Made by a program: the position numbers and the translations under genes
In this document: piece after piece, positions 1 to 7,910 of the stretch
How the letters are laid out: every line of letters starts with the position of its first letter
How positions within the stretch are numbered: position 1 is the stretch's first letter
Assembly: GCA_016177915.1 (NCBI GenBank)
Contig: JACOUI010000143.1
Span: 1 to 41,435 of the forward strand
Length of the DNA stretch: 41,435 nt
Direction: 5' to 3'
Source of the DNA: Planctomycetia bacterium
GTDB taxonomy: Bacteria > Planctomycetota > Planctomycetia > Pirellulales > S012-138
Notes under the pieces: generated by a model
Seen by the model: the letters and a program-made list of their open reading frames with translations, nothing else
Databases searched by the model: none
Told to the model about the DNA's origin: nothing

Positions 1-45
1 CACGCCGTCGCCCTTGCGAGCCGATTGTGATCTCGCTGCGTTCGG

Positions 46-82
46 CCGTAGCGCTTCCTCACGCGGAGCGTGAGGGCTACGG
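46..82. repeat. Palindromic intergenic repeat
   Basis: Two nested inverted pairs are visible: CCGTAGC (46-52) with GCTACGG (76-82), and CTCACGC (58-64) with GCGTGAG (68-74) around a GGA loop. The unit lies upstream of the first gene. It is probably one of the dispersed palindromic repeat families seen elsewhere in this window. It has no T-run, so a terminator role is possible but not shown. Nothing else is recognisable in bases 1-140. Confidence 0.6.
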
Positions 83-162
83 TACTGGCAACCCCCAGCG
101 CACGAACGTAGACTGGTTGCCGTCAAGACTTCCTGCTGGGCGAAAAAGCTGAGGAGCCGCCG

Positions 163-1749
163 ATGAATCTCCGCTTCGTACGATCGTGTGTGGGCGCTTG
201 CGTTCTGCCAATTCTCTTCGCGGGCATGGCGGCCGCGGCCGAAGACGACGGCTTTAGGCCGATCTTCGACGGCAAGTCGCTGGAGGGCTGGGACGGCAAC
301 CCCGACCTCTGGCGCGTCGAAGACGGCGCCATCACCGGCCAGACGACCGCCGAAAAGCCGACCAAGGGCAACACGTTCCTCATCTGGCGCGGCGGCGAGC
401 TGGACGACTTTGAGCTGAAGCTCGAATACAAGATTGTCGGCGGCAACTCCGGCATCCAGTACCGTAGCTTCGAGGTGCCCAACGAGAAATGGGTCGTCGG
501 CGGCTACCAGGGCGACTTCGAGGCCGGCGACACCTACTCCGGCATCCTCTACGGCGAGCGCTTCCGCGGCATCCTCGCCGCCCGCGGCCAGAAGACCGTC
601 ATCGGCGCCGACCACAAGCCCCAGGTCGCCGGCAGCGTCGGCGACTCCAAGGAAATCCAATCCAAAATCAAGAAGGAGGACTGGAACGAGTACCGCGTCA
701 CCGCCCAGGGCTACACCTTCACGCACCGGATCAACGGTGTGGCCACGGCCGAGTGCGTCGACGAGGACAAGGAAATGCGGCGGGCCTCGGGCATCCTGGC
801 CTTGCAGCTTCACGCCGGCCCGGCGATGAAGGTCCAGTTCCGCAACATCCGCCTCAAGCGACTCATGCTGGCCGACAATCGCAAGAAAGTCGTCTTCATC
901 GCCGGCCGGCAGAGCCACGGCTACGGCGCCCACGACCACCAGGCCGGCTGCCTGCTGTTGGCCAAGCAGCTCAACGAGAGCATGCCCAATATCCTGGCCA
1001 CGGTCTACACCGGCGGCTGGCCCAAGGATCCCACGGCACTCGACAACGCCGACTCGATCGTCATGTACTCCGACGGCGGCGGCGGGCACATGGCCGCCCC
1101 CAAGCTCAAGGACCTCCAGGCCAAAATGAAAGAGGGCGTCGGCCTGGTCTGCTTCCATTACGCCGTCGAGGTGACCAAGGGCGAGCCAGGCGACTCGTTC
1201 CTGGCCTGGATCGGCGGCTACTTCGAGATGAACTGGTCCGTCAACCCGCACTGGACGGCGAAGTTCGCGAAGCTCCCCGACCACGCGATCACGCGCGGCG
1301 TCAAGCCGTTTTCGATCAACGACGAGTGGTACTACCACATGCGTTTCCGGCCGGGCCTGCAGAACGTGACGCCGATTCTCACCGACCTGCCGCCGGAGAG
1401 CTCGCTCAGCCGGCCCGACGGCACCCACAGCGGCAACCCAGCCGTGCGCGAGGCCGTCCTCACGAACAAGGAGCCGCAGCACGTGGCTTGGGCGCACGAG
1501 CGGAAGGACGGCGGGCGGGGCTTCGGATTCACCGGCGGGCATGTCCACTGGAACTGGGGGAACGACAACTTCCGCCGCCTGGCGCTGAACGCGATCGTCT
1601 GGACCACGGGCGCGGAAGTGCCCGAGGGGGGCGTCCCCTGTAAGCCGGTCACGCTAGAGGACCTGGAAGCGAACCCCGACGAGCCGGTGCCGCCGAACTT
1701 CAACCGCGAGGCGATCCGGAAGATGCTGGAGGAGTGGAAGAAGCAGTAG
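163..1749 (+). CDS. Secreted DUF1080 (3-keto-disaccharide hydrolase-like) / ThuA-like fusion protein
   Basis: A 528-residue exported protein. An N-terminal signal peptide (about 1-26, ending in AAAAED) is followed by a DUF1080/PF06439 concanavalin-like domain (about 30-212). That domain opens with the FRPIFDGKSLEGW signature and contains the GGNSGIQYRS core and an EYRV strand. From about residue 220 a ThuA-like (PF06283, trehalose-utilisation, glutamine-amidotransferase-fold) domain follows. It starts VVFIAGRQSHGYGAHDH and ends with FGFTGGHVHWNW and VPEGGV. DUF1080 members have been linked to 3-keto-glycoside cleavage and ThuA members to sugar metabolism, so a periplasmic carbohydrate role is inferred; the substrate is unknown. 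The start is supported by a GAGGAG ribosome site about 9 bases upstream. A stand-alone ThuA gene (8913) and a double DUF1080 gene (25781) in this window are relatives. Confidence 0.88.
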   Translation: MNLRFVRSCVGACVLPILFAGMAAAAEDDGFRPIFDGKSLEGWDGNPDLWRVEDGAITGQTTAEKPTKGNTFLIWRGGELDDFELKLEYKIVGGNSGIQYRSFEVPNEKWVVGGYQGDFEAGDTYSGILYGERFRGILAARGQKTVIGADHKPQVAGSVGDSKEIQSKIKKEDWNEYRVTAQGYTFTHRINGVATAECVDEDKEMRRASGILALQLHAGPAMKVQFRNIRLKRLMLADNRKKVVFIAGRQSHGYGAHDHQAGCLLLAKQLNESMPNILATVYTGGWPKDPTALDNADSIVMYSDGGGGHMAAPKLKDLQAKMKEGVGLVCFHYAVEVTKGEPGDSFLAWIGGYFEMNWSVNPHWTAKFAKLPDHAITRGVKPFSINDEWYYHMRFRPGLQNVTPILTDLPPESSLSRPDGTHSGNPAVREAVLTNKEPQHVAWAHERKDGGRGFGFTGGHVHWNWGNDNFRRLALNAIVWTTGAEVPEGGVPCKPVTLEDLEANPDEPVPPNFNREAIRKMLEEWKKQ

Positions 1750-1956
1750 GGCGACATGGGCTGGAACGGCGCGTGAAACCCAAATCCGATGTCGGAGTTT
1801 TTCAAGCTCCCGCAACGGTGTGCGACATTGACCGGATCAATCTTCGGACCAAAGCAGGCCAAGGGCTTGTGGGATTCAGCGCGGGACGCCACAATCCCTG
1901 TGTGTTGCGCCATAGGATGTACTGGCGCGCATCCCGAATTCGCTGGAGGAGGATCC

Positions 1957-2514
1957 ATGCCAACGAATCGCGAGAAACTCCTGTCGCTGATCCAGAACCG
2001 CGCATTCATCCGCGGTGAGGTCAAACTGTCGTCCGGTCAAAAGAGCGACTTCTACGTTGACGGGAAGATGATCGAAATGCACCCCATGGGTGCGTACTTG
2101 ATCGGAGAGGCGCTTTTTGAGCAGATTGAGGGGATGGGCGTAAACGCCGTTGGCGGATTGGCGATCGGCGCTGTGCCTCTCGTCGCCAGCCTGGCAGTCA
2201 GTTGTCACCTCCATGGAAGGGAAGACATCGAAGGTTTTTTCGTCCGCGAGGAGGCGAAGGCGCACGGCACGATGAAGACGATCGAGGGAAAACTTCCGCC
2301 CCATGCCCGTGTGGTCATCGTCGACGACGTGGTCACATCGGGGAAGTCAGTCCTCAAGGCGGTCGAAGCCGTCGAAGAGCAGGGCGCGACCGTCGTCGCG
2401 ATTGTTGCCGTTGTTGATCGCGAAGCTGGCGCCAAGGAACTCTTCGTTGCAAAGGGCTACCGTTACGAATCCGTCTTCACCAAGCAGGATGTCCTGGGGT
2501 ATGTCAACGCGTGA
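1957..2514 (+). CDS. pyrE: Orotate phosphoribosyltransferase
   Basis: 185 residues; converts orotate plus PRPP to OMP in pyrimidine synthesis, in the cytoplasm. The PRPP-binding loop reads VVIVDDVVTSGKS near residue 123, and the N-terminal half has the family pattern of a strand ending DFYVDGK and a GGLAIGAVPL loop. The frame stays open upstream to 1789, but the ATG at 1957 is chosen because it follows a strong GGAGGAGG site (1945-1952) and gives the family's usual length. The 207 bases before it contain no gene, only a weak TTGTGG/CCACAA inverted pair. The 3' end overlaps the next small gene by 14 bases, so the two are probably translated together. Confidence 0.93.
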   Translation: MPTNREKLLSLIQNRAFIRGEVKLSSGQKSDFYVDGKMIEMHPMGAYLIGEALFEQIEGMGVNAVGGLAIGAVPLVASLAVSCHLHGREDIEGFFVREEAKAHGTMKTIEGKLPPHARVVIVDDVVTSGKSVLKAVEAVEEQGATVVAIVAVVDREAGAKELFVAKGYRYESVFTKQDVLGYVNA

Positions 2515-2821
2515 CGCGATTCACGGCGTCCTTGACGCGAAGGGCTTGACGCCGGACAGCGCTCGAGAACTCAACCAGCTCGCTCGTGCGGCGTGCGCCG
2601 CCGACCCGTCCGTCCCAAACTTCGTGGCCAGCTCGCTCTTTCGGCTACTATCGGATCATTGGGACGACTCGCAGGCGGTTCCGAGCCATGAATTCCAGCA
2701 AGTGCAGACAATTCTCTTGCCGCGACTGCGCGTCTGGCTTCAGTCGGACCAGTCGTTCCGCGATGTGGACGAAATGGGCCGCGTCGTGGTTGCCGCGAAC
2801 AATTGCGGCCTGCTTGGCTAG
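2501..2821 (+). CDS. Small hypothetical protein overlapping pyrE
   Basis: 106 residues, beginning MSTRDAIHGVLDAKG. It starts inside the last codons of pyrE in another frame, a 14-base overlap, which suggests translational coupling. No signal peptide or membrane segment is seen. The protein is predicted to be mainly helical with scattered acidic residues, and I recognise no family. The overlap, the sensible amino-acid composition and a stop just before the convergent PadR gene are the reasons for accepting it. Function unknown; a role with pyrimidine metabolism is only a guess from position. Confidence 0.6.
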   Translation: MSTRDAIHGVLDAKGLTPDSARELNQLARAACAADPSVPNFVASSLFRLLSDHWDDSQAVPSHEFQQVQTILLPRLRVWLQSDQSFRDVDEMGRVVVAANNCGLLG

Positions 2822-2831
2822 GCCGACTTGA

Positions 2832-3209
2832 TCATTCTTGGCCGCGCGACTGCGGGCGCCTGGTCGCTCTCGCCGCCGCCATGCGGTCGTGGTCCTGCAC
2901 GACCTCGGAAAACAACTCCCGCAGCTTCGACCGCGCGGCGGCCAGCAGCTTTCGACCGGCGGCCGTGATCTGGTAGTCCTTCCTCCGCTTGCCGGCCGCG
3001 ATCCGGACGCGGCAAGTGAGGTAGCCGGACTCTTCGAGATGATGCAGGATGGGATACAAGGTGCCCGGGCTGAGGCGGTAGCCGTGGCGCGAAAGCTCCT
3101 CGATCATCTCGACGCCGCAGATCGGTTCGCGGGCGGCGTGGTAGAGGACATGCAGGCGCACGAAGCCGCCGAAGAAGTGACGCACCAGGTGGTTGCTTTG
3201 CGCTGCCAT
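2832..3209 (-). CDS. PadR-family transcriptional regulator
   Basis: 125 residues. The winged-helix core has the typical PadR pattern: LHVLYHA, a GVEMIEELSRHGYRLSPGTLYPILHHLE recognition region (about 31-59, read in segments), a wing with KRRKDYQIT, and a C-terminal helix for dimerisation. PadR proteins usually repress a neighbouring gene and release it when a ligand binds. The gene is divergent from the exported c-type cytochrome at 3332, with 122 bases between starts. A TATCG-N5-CGATA palindrome lies almost touching its start codon, so autorepression is likely. The tail after residue 105 is rich in Arg and Gln. Confidence 0.92.
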   Translation of the reverse strand: MAAQSNHLVRHFFGGFVRLHVLYHAAREPICGVEMIEELSRHGYRLSPGTLYPILHHLEESGYLTCRVRIAAGKRRKDYQITAAGRKLLAAARSKLRELFSEVVQDHDRMAAARATRRPQSRGQE

Positions 3210-3211
3210 GT

Positions 3212-3226
3212 TATCGAGATACGATA
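3212..3226. promoter_or_regulatory. Candidate PadR operator
   Basis: TATCG (3212-3216), five bases, then CGATA (3222-3226) form a perfect inverted repeat two bases upstream of the PadR start codon and about 105 bases upstream of the cytochrome gene. Its AT-rich make-up contrasts with the surrounding GC-rich DNA. Binding by the PadR protein is inferred from position and symmetry. Confidence 0.5.
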
Positions 3227-3331
3227 TTGACGCTCGACATCAGCGTGCTACGCTGATTTTCCGGGCCAGGGGCGCAGAAAGCAAGCCGTCCTGCACCGCC
3301 GTTCCGTGGAAAAGCCAGCGAGGAGCACAGC

Positions 3332-3946
3332 ATGAGATTTCAGACCGTCGCCGTCGCCGTGGCCGCCTTCGCCGCCGGAGGCGTGTTGACCTCGTTGCTC
3401 GTCCCATCCGGCGGAAATGCGACGCGGGCCGCGGTGGCCCAGCAGGCCCAGGCGCCGCCCGATCTGGCTGCGCTGGCGGCCGAGGTCGAGCGATTGAAGA
3501 AGGTCGTTCCCGACCAGGCCCACGCCATGCAGGACGTCGACTACCACTTCACGAACCTGTGGTTCGCCGGCGAGGCGGAGAACTGGCCGCTGGCCGATTT
3601 CTACTGGAAGGAAACGCTGTTGCACATCAAATGGGCCGTGCGCATCATCCCGGTCCGCAAGGACAACTCCGGCAAGGAAGTGAAGCTCGAAGAGATCCTG
3701 CAATCGATCGAGCAGTCGCCCTTCATGCAGATGGGCGACGCCGTGAAGAAGCAGGACAAGGAACACTTCGAGAAGACCTACCGTTACCTGATGGTCGGCT
3801 GCTACTCCTGCCACAAGGCCTCCGACAAGCCCTACCTTGTGCCGCAGCTTCCCAAGCAGCCGGCGACCGAGATGATCAACTTCGACCCCAAGGCGCCCGT
3901 GCCGGAGACTCTCTTGCCGCGCGTGCCCGGCAGCCCCTCAAAGTAG
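3332..3946 (+). CDS. Exported monoheme cytochrome c-like protein
   Basis: 204 residues with an N-terminal hydrophobic segment (about 5-24) that acts as signal or membrane anchor. The body is helical (DLAALAAEVERLKKVV; a W- and H-rich stretch at 70-104). The single heme-attachment site is C157-Y-S-C160-H161, near the C-terminus. A helical body with a C-terminal CXXCH recalls cytochrome c'-type bundles, but I cannot prove that fold. It would act in the periplasm, in electron transfer or ligand sensing. The start follows a GAGGAG site. It is divergent from the PadR gene and a plausible target of it. Confidence 0.75.
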   Translation: MRFQTVAVAVAAFAAGGVLTSLLVPSGGNATRAAVAQQAQAPPDLAALAAEVERLKKVVPDQAHAMQDVDYHFTNLWFAGEAENWPLADFYWKETLLHIKWAVRIIPVRKDNSGKEVKLEEILQSIEQSPFMQMGDAVKKQDKEHFEKTYRYLMVGCYSCHKASDKPYLVPQLPKQPATEMINFDPKAPVPETLLPRVPGSPSK

Positions 3947-4082
3947 GCGCTCCCCGGGAGATCGCCGGAAATTTTGATTGCCCGGTTGAACGAATCCCCT
4001 CCTGGCGTGTAGGCTAGGTATCAGCAAACTTGGATGCACCGCCTGGATTGCGCACCTGGGATTCCGTCGAAAGCGACTGCGA

Positions 4083-5282
4083 ATGACCGAAAAGCCCCCC
4101 GCCCCCGCCCATGACCGGGACGTCCCCTTCTCCGTCCCGTTTGTCCATCGCTTGCGGTTCACCGACGACGTCTTCGGCCGCGACTGGAAGGTTCTGGCCG
4201 ACCTCTTGGAGCCGTCGGGCGATCAGCCTCCGCGCGTGCAGTTCTGGCTGGACGAGTGCCTGGCCGAGGCCCGGCCGGACCTGAAGGCCCGGATCCGCTC
4301 CTTCGAGCGCTCGTGCGAGGGACGGGTGCAGCCGACGGGCAACGTGCAGGTCGTTCCCGGCGGCGAGGCCGTCAAGAACGACATCCTCATTTTCGAGCGG
4401 ATGTTGAAGGTCTTTAACGCCGCCAACCTCGACCGGCGGAGCTACGTGGTGGTGATCGGCGGCGGGGCGGTGCTCGACGCGGTCGGCTTCGCCGCCTCCA
4501 TCGCCCATCGCGGCCTGCGCCTGGTGCGGCTGCCGACGACCACGCTCGCGCAGGCCGACTCCGGCCTGGGCGTCAAGAGCGGCGTCAACCTCTTCGGCAA
4601 GAAGAACTGGCTGGGGACTTTTGGCGTTCCCTGGGCTGTCGTGAACGACGCGGAGCTGCTTTCGACGCTCTCCGACCGCGACTTTCGCTGCGGCTTTTCC
4701 GAGGCCGTGAAGGTCTCGCTCCTGAAGGCCCCCTCGCTCTTCGCCTCGCTCTGCGAGAACGCCCCGCGGATCGCGCGGCGCGAACCGGCCGTGGCGTCGC
4801 CGGCCATCCGCGCCTCCGCGCAACTGCACCTGGATCACATCACCCGCGGCGGCGACCCCTTCGAGTCCGACGAGGCCCGGCCGCTGGACTTTGGCCACTG
4901 GTCGGCCCACAAGCTGGAGGTGATGAGCGACTTTGCGCTGCGGCACGGCGAGGCGGTGGCCATCGGCGTGGCGATCGACACGGTCTACTCGTCGCTCGTA
5001 CACGGCTTCCCGGCGGCCGACCAGAAGCGCGTCCTCGCCTGCCTGGCGGAACTGGGATTCTCGCTTTATCACCCGGCCTTGCGTGACGTGCAAACGCTCT
5101 TTGCCGGGATGGAAGAGTTCCGGCAGCACCTGGGCGGGCGCCTGACGCTGACGATGCTCCAGGGCGTCGGCCGGCCGATCGATGTCCACGAGATGGACCT
5201 CGACAAAATGCGCGAGGCGATCAAGCTCGTGTCGCGCTTCGCCAGAGGCGGCGCGGAGCGATCCGCGGTTGCTGGCGATTGA
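4083..5282 (+). CDS. 3-dehydroquinate synthase-like enzyme (EboD/DHQS-like branch)
   Basis: 399 residues. The dehydroquinate-synthase fold is shown by the NAD-binding [15 protein letters not shown] segment (122-136) and the [15 protein letters not shown] loop. The zinc-site residues E207 (GFSEAVK), H272 (DFGHWSAH) and H288 (RHGEA) are all present. The N-terminus ([14 protein letters not shown]) differs from ordinary AroB and resembles the branch found in ebo-type clusters, so the product may not be the shikimate-pathway enzyme. No ebo-like or aro genes are adjacent. It stands alone between the cytochrome gene and a palindromic repeat. No clear ribosome site precedes the ATG. Confidence 0.82.
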   Translation: MTEKPPAPAHDRDVPFSVPFVHRLRFTDDVFGRDWKVLADLLEPSGDQPPRVQFWLDECLAEARPDLKARIRSFERSCEGRVQPTGNVQVVPGGEAVKNDILIFERMLKVFNAANLDRRSYVVVIGGGAVLDAVGFAASIAHRGLRLVRLPTTTLAQADSGLGVKSGVNLFGKKNWLGTFGVPWAVVNDAELLSTLSDRDFRCGFSEAVKVSLLKAPSLFASLCENAPRIARREPAVASPAIRASAQLHLDHITRGGDPFESDEARPLDFGHWSAHKLEVMSDFALRHGEAVAIGVAIDTVYSSLVHGFPAADQKRVLACLAELGFSLYHPALRDVQTLFAGMEEFRQHLGGRLTLTMLQGVGRPIDVHEMDLDKMREAIKLVSRFARGGAERSAVAGD

Positions 5283-5334
5283 GTCTCTTGAGCACGCCCT
5301 TCAGCAGCGTCCTGCTGCCTCAGGGACGGGGCAT

Positions 5335-5562
5335 GGGTGGCACGCCCTGAGCGCGACGGCGAATCGATCATCGCCAGCCCCGCACGTCGCTTTGCTGCGG
5401 CGATCACGCTCGAACCAGTCTGCGAAGGGCGTGCCCGGCGCGCGGCGCGGCCGCGACTCCGCGCACGCCCTTCGCACAAGGCGCCACGCAGCTCTATTTG
5501 GCCACGCGCGTCGCGCCGCGACAGTTACCCTGGTCGCAACCATGCTCAGGGACGTGCCACCC
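5335..5562. repeat. Nested inverted-repeat element between convergent genes
   Basis: Outer arms 5335-5352 (GGGTGGCACGCCCTGAGC) and 5544-5562 match as an inverted pair with one inserted base. Inner arms TGCGAAGGGCGTGC (5421-5434) and its exact complement (5463-5476) surround a 28-base loop. The arms are symmetric: about 100 bases separate the outer and inner repeats on each side. There is no gene in 5283-5561. The distal outer arm reaches the stop codon of the MazG-like gene. It could be a MITE-like or BIME-like element, a bidirectional terminator, or both. Confidence 0.6.
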
Positions 5563-5951
5563 TATTGCTTGCCCGGATCATCCGGCCCAAAACGCCCGCG
5601 GAATTCCTCGGCCGGGTACTTCTTGGCGTTCTTGACCATCTTGTCGCGCACGATCGCCGAAATATCCAGGCCCAGCTCGTTGGCCAGGTCGAGCGAGTAG
5701 CAGAGCACGTCGGCCAACTCCTCGCCGATCGCCGCCAGCTTTGCTGGGTCGCGCTTCACGGCCCGCGACTGCTCCAGCGTCAGCCACTGGAAGTGCTCCA
5801 TCAGCTCCGCCGCCTCGATCGCCAGCGCCATGGCGACGTTTTTGGGCGCATGGAACTTCTCCCAGTCGCGCTCGGCCACAAACTGCGCGACGAGGTCGCG
5901 CAATTCGCGGACGGTCGTCTTTTGATCGCCGGAGAGCGAAGGCGAGGGCAT
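5562..5951 (-). CDS. MazG-like nucleotide pyrophosphohydrolase
   Basis: 129 residues, the size of single-domain MazG-like/RS21-C6 (dCTP-pyrophosphatase-like) proteins. The metal-binding signature E46-A-A-E49 and E78-L-A-D81 is intact (EAAELMEHFQW, EELADVLCYSLDLAN), as are the WEKFH and KNAKKYP motifs typical of the group. It would hydrolyse non-canonical or excess (d)NTPs to the monophosphate in the cytoplasm. The C-terminal tail is short and the stop codon lies at the edge of the inverted-repeat element. Convergent with the DHQS-like gene. Confidence 0.88.
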   Translation of the reverse strand: MPSPSLSGDQKTTVRELRDLVAQFVAERDWEKFHAPKNVAMALAIEAAELMEHFQWLTLEQSRAVKRDPAKLAAIGEELADVLCYSLDLANELGLDISAIVRDKMVKNAKKYPAEEFRGRFGPDDPGKQ

Positions 5952-5993
5952 GGCGAAGGTCCCCGGAAGGGCCTCCGCCGCCTCAAAAGAGAA

Positions 5994-6998
5994 CTACGCC
6001 GCCATTGCACACGGCTGCGCGTCGCCGACAAATCCCGGCAGCAGCATCTGCTGCGGCGGATGGCGACGCTCACGATACCGCCGGCGGAAGCTTTCGGCCA
6101 GATGCACGGTCAGCTCGAGTAAGAGCAGGTCCGCCCGCGTCATCACGTGCCGCGTGCTGCGGTTCCCCAGGCCGGCCACCAGTTCCTGTAAGACATCGAG
6201 GTGCATGGCCATCGCCTGCCGCCCTGAAACGCCGGCCGCCGCCAGCAGCTCGGCCAGGGCCGCCACGTCCCGCCCCAAGTTGCCCGAACCCATGATCACG
6301 TACGCCCGCAACAAATCGCCGTAGTGCGCGATGAGCTGGGGAGGGAGTTGCACGTCGTCGGGCGACGGAGGAAGCTGGGCGGCGTCGGCGGTGGGCGTCG
6401 CCGACGACGCCAGGTTGCAGACGGGATCGCCGGGCTGCGAGGCGACGCGCACGTCGCGCACGACGGAGCGCAGCTCCGCCAGCATCCGCCGAGACTCGCT
6501 GTGCTCCAAGCGCAGCCGGTGCCGGTCGGCCTGCGACAGCGCCCGGTGCTCGCGGACCAGCCGGTGGCGCTCGATGGCCCGGGCGGCGATCCAGGTCAGC
6601 GTGCGGGTGGTGATCGTGTTGACACAGACGTAGCCGTCGGCGGCGGCGTCGAAGCAGCGGGCCGACATTTGCTGCTCGCTCTCGTCGCCCAGAACGATCA
6701 CCGGCTCCTCGTTGCCGCCCGCGCGCAGGGCCCGGAGGAACTCCAGGGCGTCCAGGTCGTCCGGGTCGTGGCGCAGGAGGACGAGGTCGTAGGCTTCTTC
6801 GCGCAGCCGGGCGAGGGCGTTCGTCGTGCCCACGGCGTCGTCGAGGCGGATTTCGGCGGCGGCCTCGGCGGCGAAAGCGTCGGCGACCCAGCCCCCCTTG
6901 CGGTGCGCGGTCGAGACGAACAGCACGCGCATCTGCGGCGGCAGGTCGTCGGGCGCCGCCGGATCGCTGTCCGCGGCGAGCTTCAGTGCGGTGGTCAT
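5994..6998 (-). CDS. Pseudo-receiver domain protein
   Basis: 334 residues. Residues about 22-150 follow the response-regulator receiver pattern (MRVLFVST, then YDLVLLRHDPDDLDALEFLRAL, then EPVIVLGDE, then AADGYVCVN). The phospho-acceptor Asp is replaced by Arg in LLRHDP, and the conserved Lys near the end of the domain is missing. It therefore cannot be phosphorylated in the usual way. The second half (about 215-320) is helical, with leucine-rich stretches (LLRAYVIM, LAELLAAAGV, LLLLELTVHLAESF); I recognise no family for it. No DNA-binding domain is evident. An AGGAG site precedes the ATG. It is probably a signalling scaffold or regulator that works without phosphorylation. Confidence 0.7.
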   Translation of the reverse strand: MTTALKLAADSDPAAPDDLPPQMRVLFVSTAHRKGGWVADAFAAEAAAEIRLDDAVGTTNALARLREEAYDLVLLRHDPDDLDALEFLRALRAGGNEEPVIVLGDESEQQMSARCFDAAADGYVCVNTITTRTLTWIAARAIERHRLVREHRALSQADRHRLRLEHSESRRMLAELRSVVRDVRVASQPGDPVCNLASSATPTADAAQLPPSPDDVQLPPQLIAHYGDLLRAYVIMGSGNLGRDVAALAELLAAAGVSGRQAMAMHLDVLQELVAGLGNRSTRHVMTRADLLLLELTVHLAESFRRRYRERRHPPQQMLLPGFVGDAQPCAMAA

Positions 6999-7162
6999 CG
7001 GGGCCGTCCGCTCCTGCGCGGGGACCGGCGCAGGGGCGCCGGCCGGTTCTGAAAAATCGGGGCGGTACTCTAGCGGCGGCAGACCCAGGGGTCAATTGCG
7101 AGCACGGCCGCCGCTGGCAGCGCTAGCAGAGTCTTGCCCCGGCAGCCGCCGCATGAGGGCGG

Positions 7163-7774
7163 TCACCCATCCCACGCGCGAAGAAACTCGCCCGCGTCCA
7201 CCGGCGACGTGCGGTACGTCAGCCGGTACGTGCGCCGCCCGGATTGCAGCGTGAAGAGATCGACTTTCGAGCCGTCCTCGCGGGCCGAAAGCAAAAGCTC
7301 GTTGAAGGGCGTCGGCACGCGCAGCTCGCCTGACGAAACGAGCGGCAGCGGCCGCACGATTAGGTAGCCCGGGTCGACGAGGTGCGGTCGTTCGCCGATC
7401 CAGACCTGCATCGCGCAGTGCGTGTCGGGCCCGTAGCGGCGGTCGGCCAGGACCGGCTCGGCACGAAAGCCCAGCCAGCGGACGACGTGCAAGAGCGCCG
7501 CCGTGAGCGAAAAGCACGTTCCGCCTGCGCCGAGCGCGACGTGATCGCAAAGCACTTCCTCCGGCCCGCGCCGCGCCGCCACTGCCGAGCCGAACTCGGC
7601 GAACTTGATGATCTTGGTGAGGTTTTCGTAAGGGATGCGCGTGAACGCGGCGGCCACCTGCTTTAGCACGTCGCGCGGGCCGGCCTTCACATCGAGCGCG
7701 AAATGCTCGACCATGGTTCGTCCCGCGGCCGAGTCTTTCGTCGGTTCGCAGAGCGGATGGTCGAGGGCGTGCAT
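7163..7774 (-). CDS. Arylamine N-acetyltransferase-like protein
   Basis: 203 residues. The NAT cysteine-protease-like triad is visible: C87 (GGTCFSL), H119 (DTHCAMQVWI) and D134 (LVDPGY). The His-to-Asp spacing of 15 is as in known NATs. IPYENLTKI matches the family's PFENL element. Such enzymes move acetyl or other acyl groups from CoA to arylamines or related acceptors. The protein is shorter than typical NATs (about 250-280 residues), lacking part of the N-terminal helical domain and the C-terminal lid. A restart at residue 21 (MVEHFAL) is an alternative start; no ribosome site decides between them. Confidence 0.78.
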   Translation of the reverse strand: MHALDHPLCEPTKDSAAGRTMVEHFALDVKAGPRDVLKQVAAAFTRIPYENLTKIIKFAEFGSAVAARRGPEEVLCDHVALGAGGTCFSLTAALLHVVRWLGFRAEPVLADRRYGPDTHCAMQVWIGERPHLVDPGYLIVRPLPLVSSGELRVPTPFNELLLSAREDGSKVDLFTLQSGRRTYRLTYRTSPVDAGEFLRAWDG

Positions 7775-7879
7775 GACGGGCGAGGGGAAAAGACGGCCGC
7801 AACGCGGCCACGCGGGTAGGATGGGCGGAGCAAGCCGCGAACTGAAGCGGAGGTTGGTTAGCCCTTCACCCCCCCCCGA

Positions 7880-7903
7880 CCCTCCCCCGCAACGGGGGGA
7901 GGG
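7880..7903. terminator. GC hairpin downstream of the 7911-8570 gene
   Basis: CCCTCCCCC (7880-7888) and GGGGGAGGG (7895-7903) form a perfect 9-base stem with a GCAACG loop, seven bases beyond the stop of the minus-strand gene. There is no U-tract. A related hairpin occurs at 35463-35484, so it may be a dispersed repeat that also serves as a transcription end. Confidence 0.4.
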
Positions 7904-7910
7904 AGGCGGG

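Noticed and set aside
1750-1956. N-terminal extension of PyrE from 1789
   Set aside because: The extra 56 residues have no family similarity, and a strong ribosome site favours the ATG at 1957.
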